NCBI RefSeq assembly: GCF_021502575.1
Contig: NZ_JAKFGN010000002.1
Span: 248,001 to 312,000 of the forward strand
DNA length: 64,000 bases
DNA from: Bradyrhizobium sp. G127
GTDB lineage: Bacteria; Pseudomonadota; Alphaproteobacteria; Rhizobiales; Xanthobacteraceae
Direction: 5' to 3'
In this document: positions 35,315-45,268 of the stretch, piece after piece
How positions within the stretch are numbered: the stretch's first letter is position 1
Layout: each line of letters starts with the position of its first letter
Program-made: the position numbers and the translations under genes
Notes under the pieces: generated by a model
Told to the model about the DNA's origin: nothing
Seen by the model: only the letters and a program-made list of their open reading frames with translations
Database searches by the model: none

Positions 35315-36454
35315 TTACGCTCCGGCCTTGCGGCTGCGCGGCTCGACCGCGGTGCCATTCGACAGCAGCAGCTGACCATCGACGACGATATCTTCCCCGC
35401 CCTGCAGACCGCTGTCGACTACCGAAAAGCCCTGGAACGTGCGGCTGATGGTAACGGGCTGGACCTGCGCCTTGCCGTCTCTGACCACGAACACGAAGTT
35501 CCCGGTCTGGCTGCGCTGGACGCCGACCGACGGCACGATCACCGCCTCTTCGGTCCGGACCGTGAGCCGGGTGTTGACCAGAATGCCCGGCCACAGGAGT
35601 TCGCTTTCGTTGCCCATGATGCCGCGCACCGTCACCATGCCCGTGGTGGCATCGACGGTGTTTTCGACCATGGCAATGGTGCCGGTTTCCGATTTGCCGT
35701 TGCCGGGGATCGTCGCCGTCACCGAGGACTGTCCGGTTTTCATCGCGTCGCGCAGATCGCTCAGCACGCGCTGCGGAATCGCGAACGTCACATAGACCGG
35801 CGCCATCTGGTTGATGGTCGCGAGCGGCGACGTATCGGCCGGACGGACGAAATTCCCGACCTTGACCGTGGCGGCGCTGATGCGTCCGCTGATCGGCGCG
35901 GTGATATTCGTGTAACTCTTCTGAACCTTCAGATTGTCGAGGATCGCCTGATCCGCCTGGATCGTCGCGGTCGCGGTGTCCACCGCGGTCTTCGCGTTAT
36001 CAACACTGACCTGGGTCGTGGCACCCTTGCCGATCAATTCGTTGAAACGCCGCACATCGCGCTCGGCGGCGACCAGCTGCGATTTGGACCGCGCGAGATT
36101 GCCTTCGGCCTGCGCGATCTGCGCGTCGATCTGGCGCGAATCCAGCGTGAACAGCGGATCGCCTTCCTTGACGCGGGCGCCGTCCTCGAAGTGGACCGCG
36201 ACGATGGTGGTCTCGAGACGGGATTTCAGCGCCACGCTCGAGATCGGCGTGACCGCGCCGATGGAATCGACGTCGACCGGAACGGGCTTCTTTTCAGCCT
36301 TCGCAACTTCAACGGAAACAGCCTGGGGCCGCGGCGCAACCTGAGCCGTCGTCCCGCTACCGCTCCACATTCCGCGGGTGGCATAGGCCGCAATCGCGAC
36401 CGCGCAGACTCCCAGAATGAGCAGGCCGCGTCTTTTCAAAAATCCTGATGCCAT
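35315..36454 (-). CDS. RND efflux membrane fusion protein
   Basis: A 379-residue periplasmic adaptor. The N-terminal anchor (about 8-27, GLLILGVCAVAIAAYATRG) is followed by the barrel-sandwich half TPISSVALKSRLETTIVAVHFEDGARVKEG (read as separate motifs), an alpha-hairpin (AQIAQAEGNLARSKSQLVAA), the other lipoyl half (ITAPISGRISAATVKVGNFV) and a beta-barrel. It couples the permease to an outer-membrane channel. It heads the operon and diverges from the exonuclease III gene. Confidence 0.93.
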   Translation of the reverse strand: MASGFLKRRGLLILGVCAVAIAAYATRGMWSGSGTTAQVAPRPQAVSVEVAKAEKKPVPVDVDSIGAVTPISSVALKSRLETTIVAVHFEDGARVKEGDPLFTLDSRQIDAQIAQAEGNLARSKSQLVAAERDVRRFNELIGKGATTQVSVDNAKTAVDTATATIQADQAILDNLKVQKSYTNITAPISGRISAATVKVGNFVRPADTSPLATINQMAPVYVTFAIPQRVLSDLRDAMKTGQSSVTATIPGNGKSETGTIAMVENTVDATTGMVTVRGIMGNESELLWPGILVNTRLTVRTEEAVIVPSVGVQRSQTGNFVFVVRDGKAQVQPVTISRTFQGFSVVDSGLQGGEDIVVDGQLLLSNGTAVEPRSRKAGA

Positions 36455-36546
36455 ATCGTCTCGCAGGCGCAGGCCGCCAAACCGGCAGCCATTGTTGTTC
36501 CCGCCCCCTTTTGCGCTGGTTTTCCAGCGTTATTTGCAACCGGCTT

Positions 36547-36560
36547 ATCACAGCCGTGAT
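36547..36560. promoter_or_regulatory. Candidate operator between RND adaptor and xth
   Basis: A perfect dyad ATCAC-AGCC-GTGAT, with a nearby stem CGCTGG-TTTT-CCAGCG at 36514-36529. Both lie in the 170-bp divergent gap upstream of the efflux operon. No local regulator gene is present, so assignment to the pump is a guess. Confidence 0.35.
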
Positions 36561-36624
36561 TGTCGTGGTACGCCATATCCATGAAATTCTTTGAAATTCC
36601 CTTTTGTAACTAACGGAATCGGCC

Positions 36625-37410
36625 ATGCGGATCGCCACCTGGAACGTTAACTCTGTCCGCCAGCGGCTCGAACACCTGCTGGTCTGGCTGAAAGAGCGCG
36701 CGCCGGACGTGGTCTGCCTTCAGGAGATCAAGTGCCAGGACGAGGCCTTCCCGCGCGAGCCGATCGAGGCGCTGGGCTATCAGGTCGTCACCCACGGACA
36801 GAAGACGTTCAACGGCGTCGCCCTGCTCTCCCGCGTTCCGTTCGAAGAAACCCGGCCCGGCCTGAAAGGCGACGACACCGATCTCCACGCCCGTTTTCTC
36901 GAAGGCTTTCTGATGCACGGCAAGCATCCGCTGCGGATCGCCTGCCTCTATCTGCCCAACGGAAACCCTCCGGAAACAGATAAATATCAATATAAAATCA
37001 ACTGGATGAAGCGGCTTCTTGATTACTCAAGAGAGAATCTGAAGCACGAACAGCCGCTGGTGCTGGCGGGTGATTTCAACGTCATCCCGACCGCAGCCGA
37101 TGTTCATAATCCGGCAGCCTGGGCGGGCGACGCCCTGTTCCTGCCGACGACCCGCGAGCACTTCCGCGCCCTGCTCAACCTCGGCCTGACCGACGCGATC
37201 CGCGCGGTGTCCGACCAGCCGGGGCAATACACGTTCTGGGATTATCAGGCCGGTGCCTGGCCGAAGAACAACGGCATCCGGATCGACCACCTCCTGCTGT
37301 CACCGCAGGCGAGCGACCGGCTGCGCGACGCCGGCATCGACAAGCATGTGCGCGGTTGGGAGAAGGCATCAGACCACGTGCCGGTGTGGATCGATCTGGA
37401 TCTGGATTGA
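36625..37410 (+). CDS. xth: Exodeoxyribonuclease III
   Basis: A 261-residue AP endonuclease/3'-5' exonuclease of the EEP superfamily. Motifs are RIATWNVNSVRQRL, VVCLQEIKCQDE (metal-binding Glu), LYLPNGNPP, VLAGDFNVIPTAADVH (catalytic Asp/Asn), RIDHLLLS and the terminal SDHVPVWIDL with the general base His. It repairs abasic sites. Monocistronic and convergent with the Sel1 gene. Confidence 0.95.
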   Translation: MRIATWNVNSVRQRLEHLLVWLKERAPDVVCLQEIKCQDEAFPREPIEALGYQVVTHGQKTFNGVALLSRVPFEETRPGLKGDDTDLHARFLEGFLMHGKHPLRIACLYLPNGNPPETDKYQYKINWMKRLLDYSRENLKHEQPLVLAGDFNVIPTAADVHNPAAWAGDALFLPTTREHFRALLNLGLTDAIRAVSDQPGQYTFWDYQAGAWPKNNGIRIDHLLLSPQASDRLRDAGIDKHVRGWEKASDHVPVWIDLDLD

Positions 37411-37426
37411 ACGCAGTGCCCCTGCC

Positions 37427-37521
37427 CGTCATTGCGAGCGCAGCAAGGCAATCCATGAATGAGCAGCCAGAAAGAAGATTAAGCTGGATTGCTTCGTCGC
37501 AAGCGCTCCTCGCAATGACGA
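37427..37521. repeat. Palindromic repeat with CGTCATTGCGAG arms
   Basis: CCCGTCATTGCGAGCGCAGC and AAGGCAATCCA pair with TGGATTGCTTCG and GCGCTCCTCGCAATGACG across about 95 bp. This is another abundant Nitrobacteraceae intergenic repeat, here between convergent genes where it may act as terminator. Confidence 0.78.
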
Positions 37522-37539
37522 GGAAAGTGCACGCGACCG

Positions 37540-38367
37540 TCAGTCCCGCCGGCCCTGAACCCAGCGTTCCAGCATCTGCAAGGCCATCGCGCGGTCGTCC
37601 TCGGACGCTTTGGCCATCGCGGTCTTGTAGCTGTCCTTGATCCAGGTTTCGTCCGCCGTGGCGCTGTCCTGCGCCAGCGTCAGCCACATCAGGCCGCGCG
37701 CCGACTGCCGCGGCAGGCGGTCGCCGTTGAACAGCATCTGGCCGAGCAGCGCCTGCGCCTGATGCTGGCCCTTCTGGGCCGAAAGGGCGAGCCAGCGAAC
37801 CCCGTACTTCACATCACGCTGCATGCCGACGCCGTCGAGATACATCCGCGCGAGATTGTACTGCGCCTCGGCATTGCCGAAATACGACGCGGCGTAAGAG
37901 AACATCTCCCGCGCCCGCTCCGGGTCGGCCTTCACGCGGGTGTTCGGGATGCCGGAGGCATAATAGCGGCCGAGCGCCACGAAGGCGTTGGCGACGATGG
38001 TCGCCTGCGGAGCCGACGGGCTGTCCTCGGCGTGGGCATTGGCGATCTTGCTGAAATAGTCATAGGCGCGCAGGTCGTCCTGCGCGACGCCGTCGCCCTT
38101 GGCGTACATCCGCCCGAGCTTCCACTGCGCCACCGGATGACCGCCCTCGGCGGCATATTGCAGGGCCGTCAGCGACGGAGCCGCCTGCGGAATATCGGCC
38201 GGGGGAACCGGCTTCTTCAGAACAGCGACGCCGCTCGGCGCGACGGCCACCGGGAGCGCGGCTTCCTTGCTGCCCGGCGATGTGCCTTCAAAGGCAAAGG
38301 CCGGCGCCACCGCGAACATCGCGACGGTCAGGACAGCAGCCATGCCGATGCGTTCAGATGTCCGCAT
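37540..38367 (-). CDS. Exported Sel1-repeat protein, ExoR-like
   Basis: A 275-residue protein with a signal peptide (about 1-25, ending in APAFAF). Sel1/TPR-like repeats follow: [40 protein letters not shown], [19 protein letters not shown] and [18 protein letters not shown]. Size, export signal and repeat number resemble rhizobial ExoR, the periplasmic repressor of the ExoS/ChvI system, but generic Sel1 proteins look similar. The ATG at 38367 overlaps the ilvD 3' end by 14 bp. Confidence 0.8.
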   Translation of the reverse strand: MRTSERIGMAAVLTVAMFAVAPAFAFEGTSPGSKEAALPVAVAPSGVAVLKKPVPPADIPQAAPSLTALQYAAEGGHPVAQWKLGRMYAKGDGVAQDDLRAYDYFSKIANAHAEDSPSAPQATIVANAFVALGRYYASGIPNTRVKADPERAREMFSYAASYFGNAEAQYNLARMYLDGVGMQRDVKYGVRWLALSAQKGQHQAQALLGQMLFNGDRLPRQSARGLMWLTLAQDSATADETWIKDSYKTAMAKASEDDRAMALQMLERWVQGRRD

Positions 38368-40078
38368 AACACACTTTCTCACCGGCCCCGCCGGGATGGG
38401 TCACGGCCCCCTTTACGGCTGGTCCGACCTGCTGGGCATATTTCCAGAGCACGCCGGAGCCGACCGACGTTTCGCGCGGCTTCCAGGCCTTGCGGCGCTC
38501 GGCCAGTTCGGCATCCGTCAGCCGGACATTGAGGGTGTTGTCGACCGCGTCGAGTTCGATGATGTCGCCGTCGCGGATCAGTCCGATCGGGCCGCCGACC
38601 GCGGCCTCCGGTCCGACATGGCCGACGCAGAAGCCACGGGTGGCTCCCGAGAAACGTCCGTCGGTAATGAGCGCGACCTTGCCGCCCATGCCCTGCCCGG
38701 TGAGAGCCGCCGTGGTCTGGAGCATTTCGCGCATGCCGGGACCGCCCCGGGGGCCCTCGTAGCGGATCACGATGACGTCGCCTTCCTTGTAGGTCTTTCG
38801 GTTCACGCACTCGAACGCGGCTTCCTCGCTATCGAAGCAGCGCGCGGGTCCCGTGAACTTCAGCACCGACATTCCAGCGACTTTCACGATCGCGCCGTCC
38901 GGCGCGAGATTGCCCTTCATGCCGACGACGCCACCGGTGACGGTGATCGGGTTATCGGCCGAACGCACCACGTCCTGATGAGGATTCCACTTCACGCCTT
39001 TCAGATTTTCGGCGATCGTGCGGCCGGTGACTGTCATGCAGTCGCCGTGCAAGTAACCGTTGTCCAGCAGCGTCTTCATCAGAAGCGGTATGCCACCTGC
39101 TTCGAACATATCTTTGGCGACATAACGACCGCCCGGCTTCAAATCCGCGATATACGGTGTCTTTTTGAAGATTTCGGCGACATCGAAAAGATCGAAGTCG
39201 ATACCGCATTCATGCGCCATTGCGGGAAGATGCAGCGCAGCATTGGTGGAGCCGCCGGAGGCCGCAACCACGGCGGCGGCGTTTTCCAGCGACTTGCGGG
39301 TGACAATGTCGCGCGGACGAATGTTCAGCGCGATCAATTCCATGATCTTCTCGCCGGCCGCCATGCAGAAGGCGTCGCGGATTTCGTAAGGCGCAGGCGC
39401 CCCGGCCGAATACGGCAGCGCAAGGCCGATAGCCTCGGACACGGTCGCCATGGTGTTGGCGGTAAACTGGGCACCGCAGGCGCCTGCCGAAGGACACGCC
39501 ACCCGCTCGATTTCGTCGAGATCCTCGTCGGACATCTCGCCCACCGAGTGCTTGCCGACCGCCTCGAACATGTCCTGAACCGTGACCTGCTGGCCGCGGA
39601 AATTGCCGGGCAGGATCGACCCGCCATAGATGAAGATCGACGGCACGTTGAGGCGCAGCATGGCCATCATCATGCCCGGCAAGGACTTGTCGCAGCCGGC
39701 GAGCCCGATCAGGGCGTCATAGGCATGGCCGCGGACGGTCAATTCCACCGAATCCGCGATGGTCTCGCGGGACGGAAGCGACGAGCGCATGCCCTCGTGG
39801 CCCATGGCGATGCCGTCGGTGACGGTGATGGTGCAGAACTCGCGGGGGGTGCCGCTGGCGGCAGCGACGCCCTTCTTGGCGGCCTGGGCCTGGCGCATCA
39901 GGGAAATATTGCAGGGAGCCGCTTCATTCCAGCAGGACGCCACGCCGACGAACGGCTGGTGGATCTGCTCGGTGGTCAGGCCCATGGCATAGAGGTAGGA
40001 CCGATGCGGAGCGCGCGCGGGACCTTCCGTCACATGACGGCTGGGAAGCCTCGCCTTGATGTTGCTCTTCGCGTCCAT
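38354..40078 (-). CDS. ilvD: Dihydroxy-acid dehydratase
   Basis: A 574-residue IlvD for valine/isoleucine/pantothenate synthesis, dehydrating 2,3-dihydroxy acids. Iron-sulfur ligands sit in [32 protein letters not shown] and [19 protein letters not shown]; the substrate region ends [21 protein letters not shown]. Length is normal for the [2Fe-2S]/[4Fe-4S] ILVD/EDD family. Its last bases overlap the Sel1 gene. Confidence 0.96.
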   Translation of the reverse strand: MDAKSNIKARLPSRHVTEGPARAPHRSYLYAMGLTTEQIHQPFVGVASCWNEAAPCNISLMRQAQAAKKGVAAASGTPREFCTITVTDGIAMGHEGMRSSLPSRETIADSVELTVRGHAYDALIGLAGCDKSLPGMMMAMLRLNVPSIFIYGGSILPGNFRGQQVTVQDMFEAVGKHSVGEMSDEDLDEIERVACPSAGACGAQFTANTMATVSEAIGLALPYSAGAPAPYEIRDAFCMAAGEKIMELIALNIRPRDIVTRKSLENAAAVVAASGGSTNAALHLPAMAHECGIDFDLFDVAEIFKKTPYIADLKPGGRYVAKDMFEAGGIPLLMKTLLDNGYLHGDCMTVTGRTIAENLKGVKWNPHQDVVRSADNPITVTGGVVGMKGNLAPDGAIVKVAGMSVLKFTGPARCFDSEEAAFECVNRKTYKEGDVIVIRYEGPRGGPGMREMLQTTAALTGQGMGGKVALITDGRFSGATRGFCVGHVGPEAAVGGPIGLIRDGDIIELDAVDNTLNVRLTDAELAERRKAWKPRETSVGSGVLWKYAQQVGPAVKGAVTHPGGAGEKVCYADI

Positions 40079-40409
40079 CGTGTCCCTTTGGCCAACAGCC
40101 TGCCGTGACGTCCGGAAAGTCCTTAAAAAGCAGGATTTTCCAATACCTTCGCGAACACTGTGGCGTTTAGCCTACGGAGCAATGATCTCATGGAGGCGTG
40201 TGGCTAAATAGCGGCGCGCGCAAGTGCTTGCTGCGGCGACGGTTAAATGTTCACGAAGTGTTGTAGGGGCGCAACATTCGTTGCGCTGCGGCAACGATGA
40301 TCGTCCGCCCTTCGAGGGCCGGATCAGAACCAGCAGGCCGCTCGGGACTTACATTGGGGCGGCATTTATACCGCTTGCCACACCGCCTTGAAGGAAACGG
40401 CGCCACCGC
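40079..40409. other. 331-bp intergenic region
   Basis: Divergent gap between ilvD and the SnoaL-like gene. I see no coding frame, repeat or leader peptide that would suggest branched-chain attenuation. Confidence 0.4.
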
Positions 40410-40799
40410 ATGACCACGGCCCACCTCTCCGACATCTATCGAAACTACATCGCCTGCCTGAATGCGCAGGACTGGCCGAAGCTCGGGCAATTCGTCGACG
40501 AGGACGTGCGCTACAACGGCAAGCGTGTTGGCCTGTCCGGCTATCGCGAGATGCTGGAAGAGAATTTCCGCGACATCCCGGACCTCGCTTTCAACATTGA
40601 TGTGCTGGTGACCGAGCCGCCGCGTGTGGCGAGCCGTCTGATATTCGACTGCACGCCGAAAGCCAGCCTGTTCGGCCTGCCCGTTAACGGCAAGCGCGTG
40701 TCGTTTTCCGAAAACGTCTTCTACGAATTTCGCGATGGACGGATCGCCGACGTCTGGTCGGTTATCGACAAGGCCGCCATCGAATCCCAGCTTGGGTAA
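40410..40799 (+). CDS. SnoaL-like/ester cyclase family protein
   Basis: A 129-residue protein of the NTF2-like SnoaL group. Signatures are IYRNYIACLNAQDWPKLGQF at the N-terminus, GYREMLEENFRDIPDLAFNI and FSENVFYEFRDGRIADVWSVID near the C-terminus. Family members range from polyketide cyclases to non-enzymatic proteins; no polyketide genes are near, so the function is open. Convergent with the GlsB-type gene. Confidence 0.83.
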   Translation: MTTAHLSDIYRNYIACLNAQDWPKLGQFVDEDVRYNGKRVGLSGYREMLEENFRDIPDLAFNIDVLVTEPPRVASRLIFDCTPKASLFGLPVNGKRVSFSENVFYEFRDGRIADVWSVIDKAAIESQLG

Positions 40800-40838
40800 C
40801 GGCCTTCCCGTCTGGCGCCCTCGGCAGAGGTCCCGCGT

Positions 40839-41111
40839 CTATCGTCCGCGGATCATACGCCAGGCAAACAGCAACAGGACCGCGCCGACCGCGGCAGAAA
40901 TCAGCGTGCGCCAGAAGCCGAACACCGGCACCTGCGCGATTTCGGCGAGCTTGGCGCCGACGAACGATCCGGCGATGCCGACCAGAATATTGGTGAAGAT
41001 GCCGTGGTCGGACGAGGTCACCCGCTCGGCGATCCATCCGGCGATGGCGCCGATCAGGAGCATGGTGAAGAAGCCCACTCCCGGCTGGCTGAAGAAGGCC
41101 TGTGCGTCCAT
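40839..41111 (-). CDS. GlsB/YeaQ/YmgE family membrane protein
   Basis: A 90-residue protein with three hydrophobic segments: FFTMLLIGAIAGWIAERV, TNILVGIAGSFVGAKLA (Gly-rich) and TLISAAVGAVLLLFAWRMI. This matches transglycosylase-associated/stress-response membrane proteins of the GlsB/YeaQ family. The ATG at 41111 has a GGGGGGA ribosome-binding site. The role is not established. Confidence 0.85.
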   Translation of the reverse strand: MDAQAFFSQPGVGFFTMLLIGAIAGWIAERVTSSDHGIFTNILVGIAGSFVGAKLAEIAQVPVFGFWRTLISAAVGAVLLLFAWRMIRGR

Positions 41112-41211
41112 CGTTCCCCCCAACTTTAATGTTCAACCGAGTCGTCCGGCGAACGTCTCACCCTAGCTTACTTCCGTGACACGACGAAAGCCCGGCGAAC
41201 CTGAACGTCTC

Positions 41212-42630
41212 TCACATGTTCAGCACGCGCCCGTAGGCGTCGAGCACCGCTTCCTTCATCGTTTCCGAAATGGTCGGATGCGGGAAGACGGTGTGGAACA
41301 GTTCTTCTTCCGTGGTTTCCAGATTCATCGCCACCACGAAGCCCTGGATCAGTTCGGTGACTTCCGCGCCGACCATGTGCGCGCCGAGCAATTGCCCGGT
41401 CTTCTTGTCGAACACCACCTTGACCATGCCCTGATCTTCACCCTGCGCGATCGCCTTGCCGTTACCGACGAACGGGAAGCGGCCGACGCGGACGTCCTTG
41501 CCCGCTTCCTTTGCCCTGGCTTCGGTGAGACCGACAGAAGCAATTTGAGGATGACAATAGGTGCATCCCGGGATCAGCAGCTTGTCCATCGGATGCGGAT
41601 GCAGGCCCTTGATGGCCTCGACGCAGACGACGCCCTCGTGCTCGGCCTTGTGCGCCAGCATCGGCGGACCGGCGACGTCGCCGATGGCGTAGATGCCCGG
41701 CACGTTGGTCTTGCCGTAGCCGTCGATCACGATGCAGCCGCGATCGGTCTTCACACCGAGCTTTTCCAGCCCGATGTTCTCGATGTTGCCGACCACGCCG
41801 ACCGCCGAGATGACGCGGTCGAATTCCGCCGTCACCGGCTTCTTGCCGTCGTCGATGGTAGCGACCACGCTGTCGGCCTTCTTGTCGAGCTTGGTCACCT
41901 TGGTATTGGCGAGCACCTTGATGCCCTGCTTCTCAAATTGCTTGCGCGCGAAGGCTGCGATCTCGGCATCCTCCACGGGAAGAATCTGCGGCAGCACTTC
42001 GACCACCGTCACGTCCGCGCCCATCGTTTTGTAGAACGAGGCGAACTCGATGCCGATCGCGCCAGAGCCCACCACCAGCAGCGACTTCGGAAACTTGTCG
42101 GGATTCATCGCCTCGAAGTAGGTCCAGACCAGTTTCTTGTCGGGCTCGAGGCCCGGCAGCACGCGTGGACGCGCGCCGCTGGCGACGATGATGTGCTTGG
42201 CGGTATAGGCGCCCTCGCCCAGCGATCCCTTCGGCGCTTCGACTTCCGATTTCGTCACCGTGAACTTGCCGCCGCCGTCGAGCGTCGCCTTGCCCCAGAT
42301 GATGCTGATCTTGTTTTTCTTCATCAGGAATTCGACGCCCCCGTTGAGGCGCTTCACCACGGCGCGCGAGCGCGCGATCACCGCCTTCGGATCGAACGAG
42401 ACGTTATCGGCGGACAGGCCGTAATCCTTGGCATGCTGCATGTAATGGTAGATTTCCGCGGAGCGCAGCAGCGCCTTGGTCGGTATGCAGCCCCAGTTGT
42501 TGCAGATGCCGCCGAGATACGACTTCTCGACAATGGCGGTCTTGAAGCCGAGCTGCGCGGCGCGGATGGCCGTCACATAGCCGCCGGGGCCCGAACCGAT
42601 CACGACGACGTCGAAAGATGTATCAGCCAT
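41212..42630 (-). CDS. lpdA: Dihydrolipoyl dehydrogenase (E3)
   Basis: A 472-residue flavoprotein that reoxidises dihydrolipoamide. FAD-binding VVIGSGPGGYVTAIRAAQLG is at residues 9-28, and the redox disulfide is GGICNNWGCIPTK (Cys43, Cys48); NNWG in the loop differs from the common LNVG. The NAD site is LLVVGSGAIGIEFASF, and the C-terminus carries the His-Glu pair in HTVFPHPTISE. It belongs to the pdh cluster, though two accessory genes separate it from pdhC. Confidence 0.95.
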   Translation of the reverse strand: MADTSFDVVVIGSGPGGYVTAIRAAQLGFKTAIVEKSYLGGICNNWGCIPTKALLRSAEIYHYMQHAKDYGLSADNVSFDPKAVIARSRAVVKRLNGGVEFLMKKNKISIIWGKATLDGGGKFTVTKSEVEAPKGSLGEGAYTAKHIIVASGARPRVLPGLEPDKKLVWTYFEAMNPDKFPKSLLVVGSGAIGIEFASFYKTMGADVTVVEVLPQILPVEDAEIAAFARKQFEKQGIKVLANTKVTKLDKKADSVVATIDDGKKPVTAEFDRVISAVGVVGNIENIGLEKLGVKTDRGCIVIDGYGKTNVPGIYAIGDVAGPPMLAHKAEHEGVVCVEAIKGLHPHPMDKLLIPGCTYCHPQIASVGLTEARAKEAGKDVRVGRFPFVGNGKAIAQGEDQGMVKVVFDKKTGQLLGAHMVGAEVTELIQGFVVAMNLETTEEELFHTVFPHPTISETMKEAVLDAYGRVLNM

Positions 42631-42657
42631 AGAGAACTCCATTCGCCGGGTGGCGCA

Positions 42658-43434
42658 CTATTGTCCGTAATAGTCCTGCACTGTTGCCAGCGCGACATCC
42701 TGTAGAAATGCAGCGGTCTTGTCGTCGAGATCGGCGTGATAGCTGTTGCCGACCGGCGAGCGCCGATAGACCGAAGCCAATACTATGCAGGCGGCGAGAT
42801 ATGTTCCCGCCAGAGTCGGGTGACTTTTGTCCGGCACATTGAGAGAGAGATCGGGCCGTTGCGCGCGTGCGCGCGCGAATGCCAGACCCGCCGGGATCAC
42901 AAGCGCGCTGTTATCGTTGCCCGCTCTCGTATACGCGTCCGCCAGCTTGTCCGTCAGGTCGGGCCTGTCGGCGTAAGCCCACGTCATGAACAGCGCCGGC
43001 TGAGCGCCATGCTTGCGGACGACGGCGACATCCTTCGCGACCGTCTCCGCGAAGGTGGGCTTGCGCTTCGGATCGACCGAACACCAACTGCAATCGGCCA
43101 TGACCACGGCGTTGAATTCTTTGCGCTTGTGCGACGAGAGAAGGGCGTCAACATTGTGCAGACTCAGCGGAGCGCCGCTGATGGTCGCAGACGTCGCCGC
43201 ATAGGTATTGGCTGGATCGGCGCTGCGCAGCAGATTGAGCACGTGATTGTGCAGGCTGTTATTGTAGTAAAAATAACTGTTGCCGACAAAGAGAGCGTTG
43301 CGCGGCACATCCTTGAGCGCGGTGATGTTCGGCTTGATCTGCGCCGATGCCGTAGCACCGGTCGTAACGGCAAGCGCTGCCGCAACCGCCAGCATCTTGA
43401 TCGAAGGCCAAAATGCTTTGACACGCGTCGTCAT
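42658..43434 (-). CDS. Exported SGNH-hydrolase-like protein
   Basis: A 258-residue protein with a signal peptide (about 1-32, ending TASAQ). Block I of SGNH hydrolases appears as LFVGNSYFYYNNSLHNH with the putative nucleophile Ser, and the catalytic Asp/His block as PDKSHPTLAGTYLAACI near residue 210. This resembles the DUF4886-type subgroup. Substrate unknown. The ATG overlaps the stop of the upstream membrane-protein gene by 4 bp, so the two are coupled. Confidence 0.75.
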   Translation of the reverse strand: MTTRVKAFWPSIKMLAVAAALAVTTGATASAQIKPNITALKDVPRNALFVGNSYFYYNNSLHNHVLNLLRSADPANTYAATSATISGAPLSLHNVDALLSSHKRKEFNAVVMADCSWCSVDPKRKPTFAETVAKDVAVVRKHGAQPALFMTWAYADRPDLTDKLADAYTRAGNDNSALVIPAGLAFARARAQRPDLSLNVPDKSHPTLAGTYLAACIVLASVYRRSPVGNSYHADLDDKTAAFLQDVALATVQDYYGQ

Positions 43435-43862
43435 ATGGATGCCTGCCATGCGGCTTCACGACGGCGCAGAAAATCACAGATCAGACGCCATTGCACAAAA
43501 ATGACCGACCAGAATGCAAGCGCGGCCAGCAATGAATCCGACAGGTCCCCGATCGTCGTCGCGCGACCCGACAACACATCCGAGCCGACGGCGAACAGGA
43601 CCAGAAACACCGGCACCAGAGCGAGCGTCATCAGCGTCAGCCAGAGCGGCCGCTCCCGGCCCTTTCCTGCCGCCGAAATTCCGAACGCGATCATTGCCAA
43701 TAACACAAAGCCCGGCACGAAGAAGAAACGGTAGGCCTCGGCCAGGCCACATCCGGCCTTGTCGCTGAAACACGGTGCAATCGCATTGAGTCCGATGGTG
43801 ACGCCAACGCCGACGATCAGCGACAACAAACCCGCCAGAAGGACGACGCCGAAGAGTTTCAT
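43431..43862 (-). CDS. Four-span membrane protein of unknown function
   Basis: A 143-residue protein with four hydrophobic segments at about 4-26, 47-66, 74-96 and 108-128. Two cysteines (AIAPCFSDKAGCGL) lie in the first external loop and could form a disulfide. I do not recognise a family. It sits 19 bp downstream of pdhC and is coupled to the exported SGNH-like gene that follows. Confidence 0.7.
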   Translation of the reverse strand: MKLFGVVLLAGLLSLIVGVGVTIGLNAIAPCFSDKAGCGLAEAYRFFFVPGFVLLAMIAFGISAAGKGRERPLWLTLMTLALVPVFLVLFAVGSDVLSGRATTIGDLSDSLLAALAFWSVIFVQWRLICDFLRRREAAWQASI

Positions 43863-43881
43863 CGAAGCCCCCGCGCCGGCG

Positions 43882-45252
43882 TTACACCACCATCATCACG
43901 GGATTTTCGATCAGCTTCTTGAACGCCGTGATCAGCTCCGCGCCGAGCGCGCCGTCGATGGCGCGGTGATCGCAGGACAGCGTCACGCTCATCATGGACG
44001 CGGCCACGATCTGGCCGTTGCGGACCACCGCGCGCTCCTCGCCGGTGCCGACTGCAAGGATCGACGACTGCGGCGGGTTGATCACCGCGGTGAAATCCTT
44101 GATGCCGTACATGCCGAGGTTCGACACCGAAGACGTGCCGCCCTGGTATTCGTTCGGCTTGAGCTTTTTGGCCTTTGCCCGCGCGGCAAGATCCTTCATC
44201 TCGCTGGAGATCGCCGACAGCGTCTTGAGCTCGGCCTGCCGGATGATCGGCGTGATGAGTCCGAACGGCAATGCCACCGCAACGCCGATATCCGAATGCC
44301 TGTGTTTGAGCATGGCGGCCTCGGTCCACGACACGTTGGCGTCGGGGATTTTCTGCAGCGCCAGCGCCATCGCCTTGATGACAAAGTCGTTGACCGAGAG
44401 CTTGTAGAGCGGCTTGCCGTCCTTGTCCTTGCCCGCCGCAGCGTTGATCTCCTCGCGCGCCGCATTCAACTTGCCGAGATCGCAATCCACCGTGAGGTAG
44501 AAGGTCGGCATCGAACTGGTCGCGGCGGTGAGGCGCTGCGCGATGGTCCGCCGCATGGAATCGTGCGGCACGCTTTCGTAGCCGCCCTCCTCGTACAGCG
44601 CCAGAATCTGCTGGTCGGACATCGCCGGTGCACCGACCGCGCCGGTGCCGGCCGCGGGCGCGCCCGCAGCAGCAGGCTTGAGACCCTGACCGGATTTGGC
44701 CTGATCGATATCGCGCGCGACCACGCGGCCGTGCGGACCGGAGCCATTGACGCGCGACAGATCGATACCCGCTTCTTTGGCGAGGCGTCGAGCCAGCGGC
44801 GACGAGAACACGCGCGCGCCGTTGCTGGCGGCGGGTGCAGCCTGAGGTGGAGCTGCCTGCGGAGCAGCCGGTGCTTTGGCCGCTGGCGCGGCCGATGCCG
44901 GCGCGGAAGTTGCGGCAGGCGCTGCGGCCTTTGGTGCTTCAGCTTTGGGCGCGTCGGATTTCGCGGCAGGCGCCGATGCGGCCCCCGCTCCCGCAGCCTT
45001 CACGTCCTCGCCGTCACTCGCGAGCACCGCGATAATGTTGTTGACCGGAACATCCTGCGTGCCTTCCGGCACGAGGATTTTCGCGATGGTGCCTTCGTCG
45101 ACGGCCTCGACTTCCATCGTGGCCTTGTCGGTCTCGATCTCGGCGATGACGTCGCCGGACTTGACCTTGTCGCCTTCCTTCTTGAGCCACTTCGAAAGGT
45201 TGCCCTTCTCCATCGTGGGAGACAGCGCAGGCATCAGAATGTTGATCGGCAT
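43882..45252 (-). CDS. pdhC: Pyruvate dehydrogenase E2 (dihydrolipoyl acetyltransferase)
   Basis: A 456-residue E2. One lipoyl domain (1-80, lysine in [13 protein letters not shown]), an Ala/Pro-rich linker (about 87-150), a peripheral subunit-binding domain (about 150-185, [19 protein letters not shown]) and the catalytic domain ending with [20 protein letters not shown], which holds the active-site His/Asp. Moves acetyl groups to CoA. Follows pdhB by 16 bp. Confidence 0.96.
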   Translation of the reverse strand: MPINILMPALSPTMEKGNLSKWLKKEGDKVKSGDVIAEIETDKATMEVEAVDEGTIAKILVPEGTQDVPVNNIIAVLASDGEDVKAAGAGAASAPAAKSDAPKAEAPKAAAPAATSAPASAAPAAKAPAAPQAAPPQAAPAASNGARVFSSPLARRLAKEAGIDLSRVNGSGPHGRVVARDIDQAKSGQGLKPAAAGAPAAGTGAVGAPAMSDQQILALYEEGGYESVPHDSMRRTIAQRLTAATSSMPTFYLTVDCDLGKLNAAREEINAAAGKDKDGKPLYKLSVNDFVIKAMALALQKIPDANVSWTEAAMLKHRHSDIGVAVALPFGLITPIIRQAELKTLSAISSEMKDLAARAKAKKLKPNEYQGGTSSVSNLGMYGIKDFTAVINPPQSSILAVGTGEERAVVRNGQIVAASMMSVTLSCDHRAIDGALGAELITAFKKLIENPVMMVV

Positions 45253-45268
45253 GAACCTGGTCCTGCTC

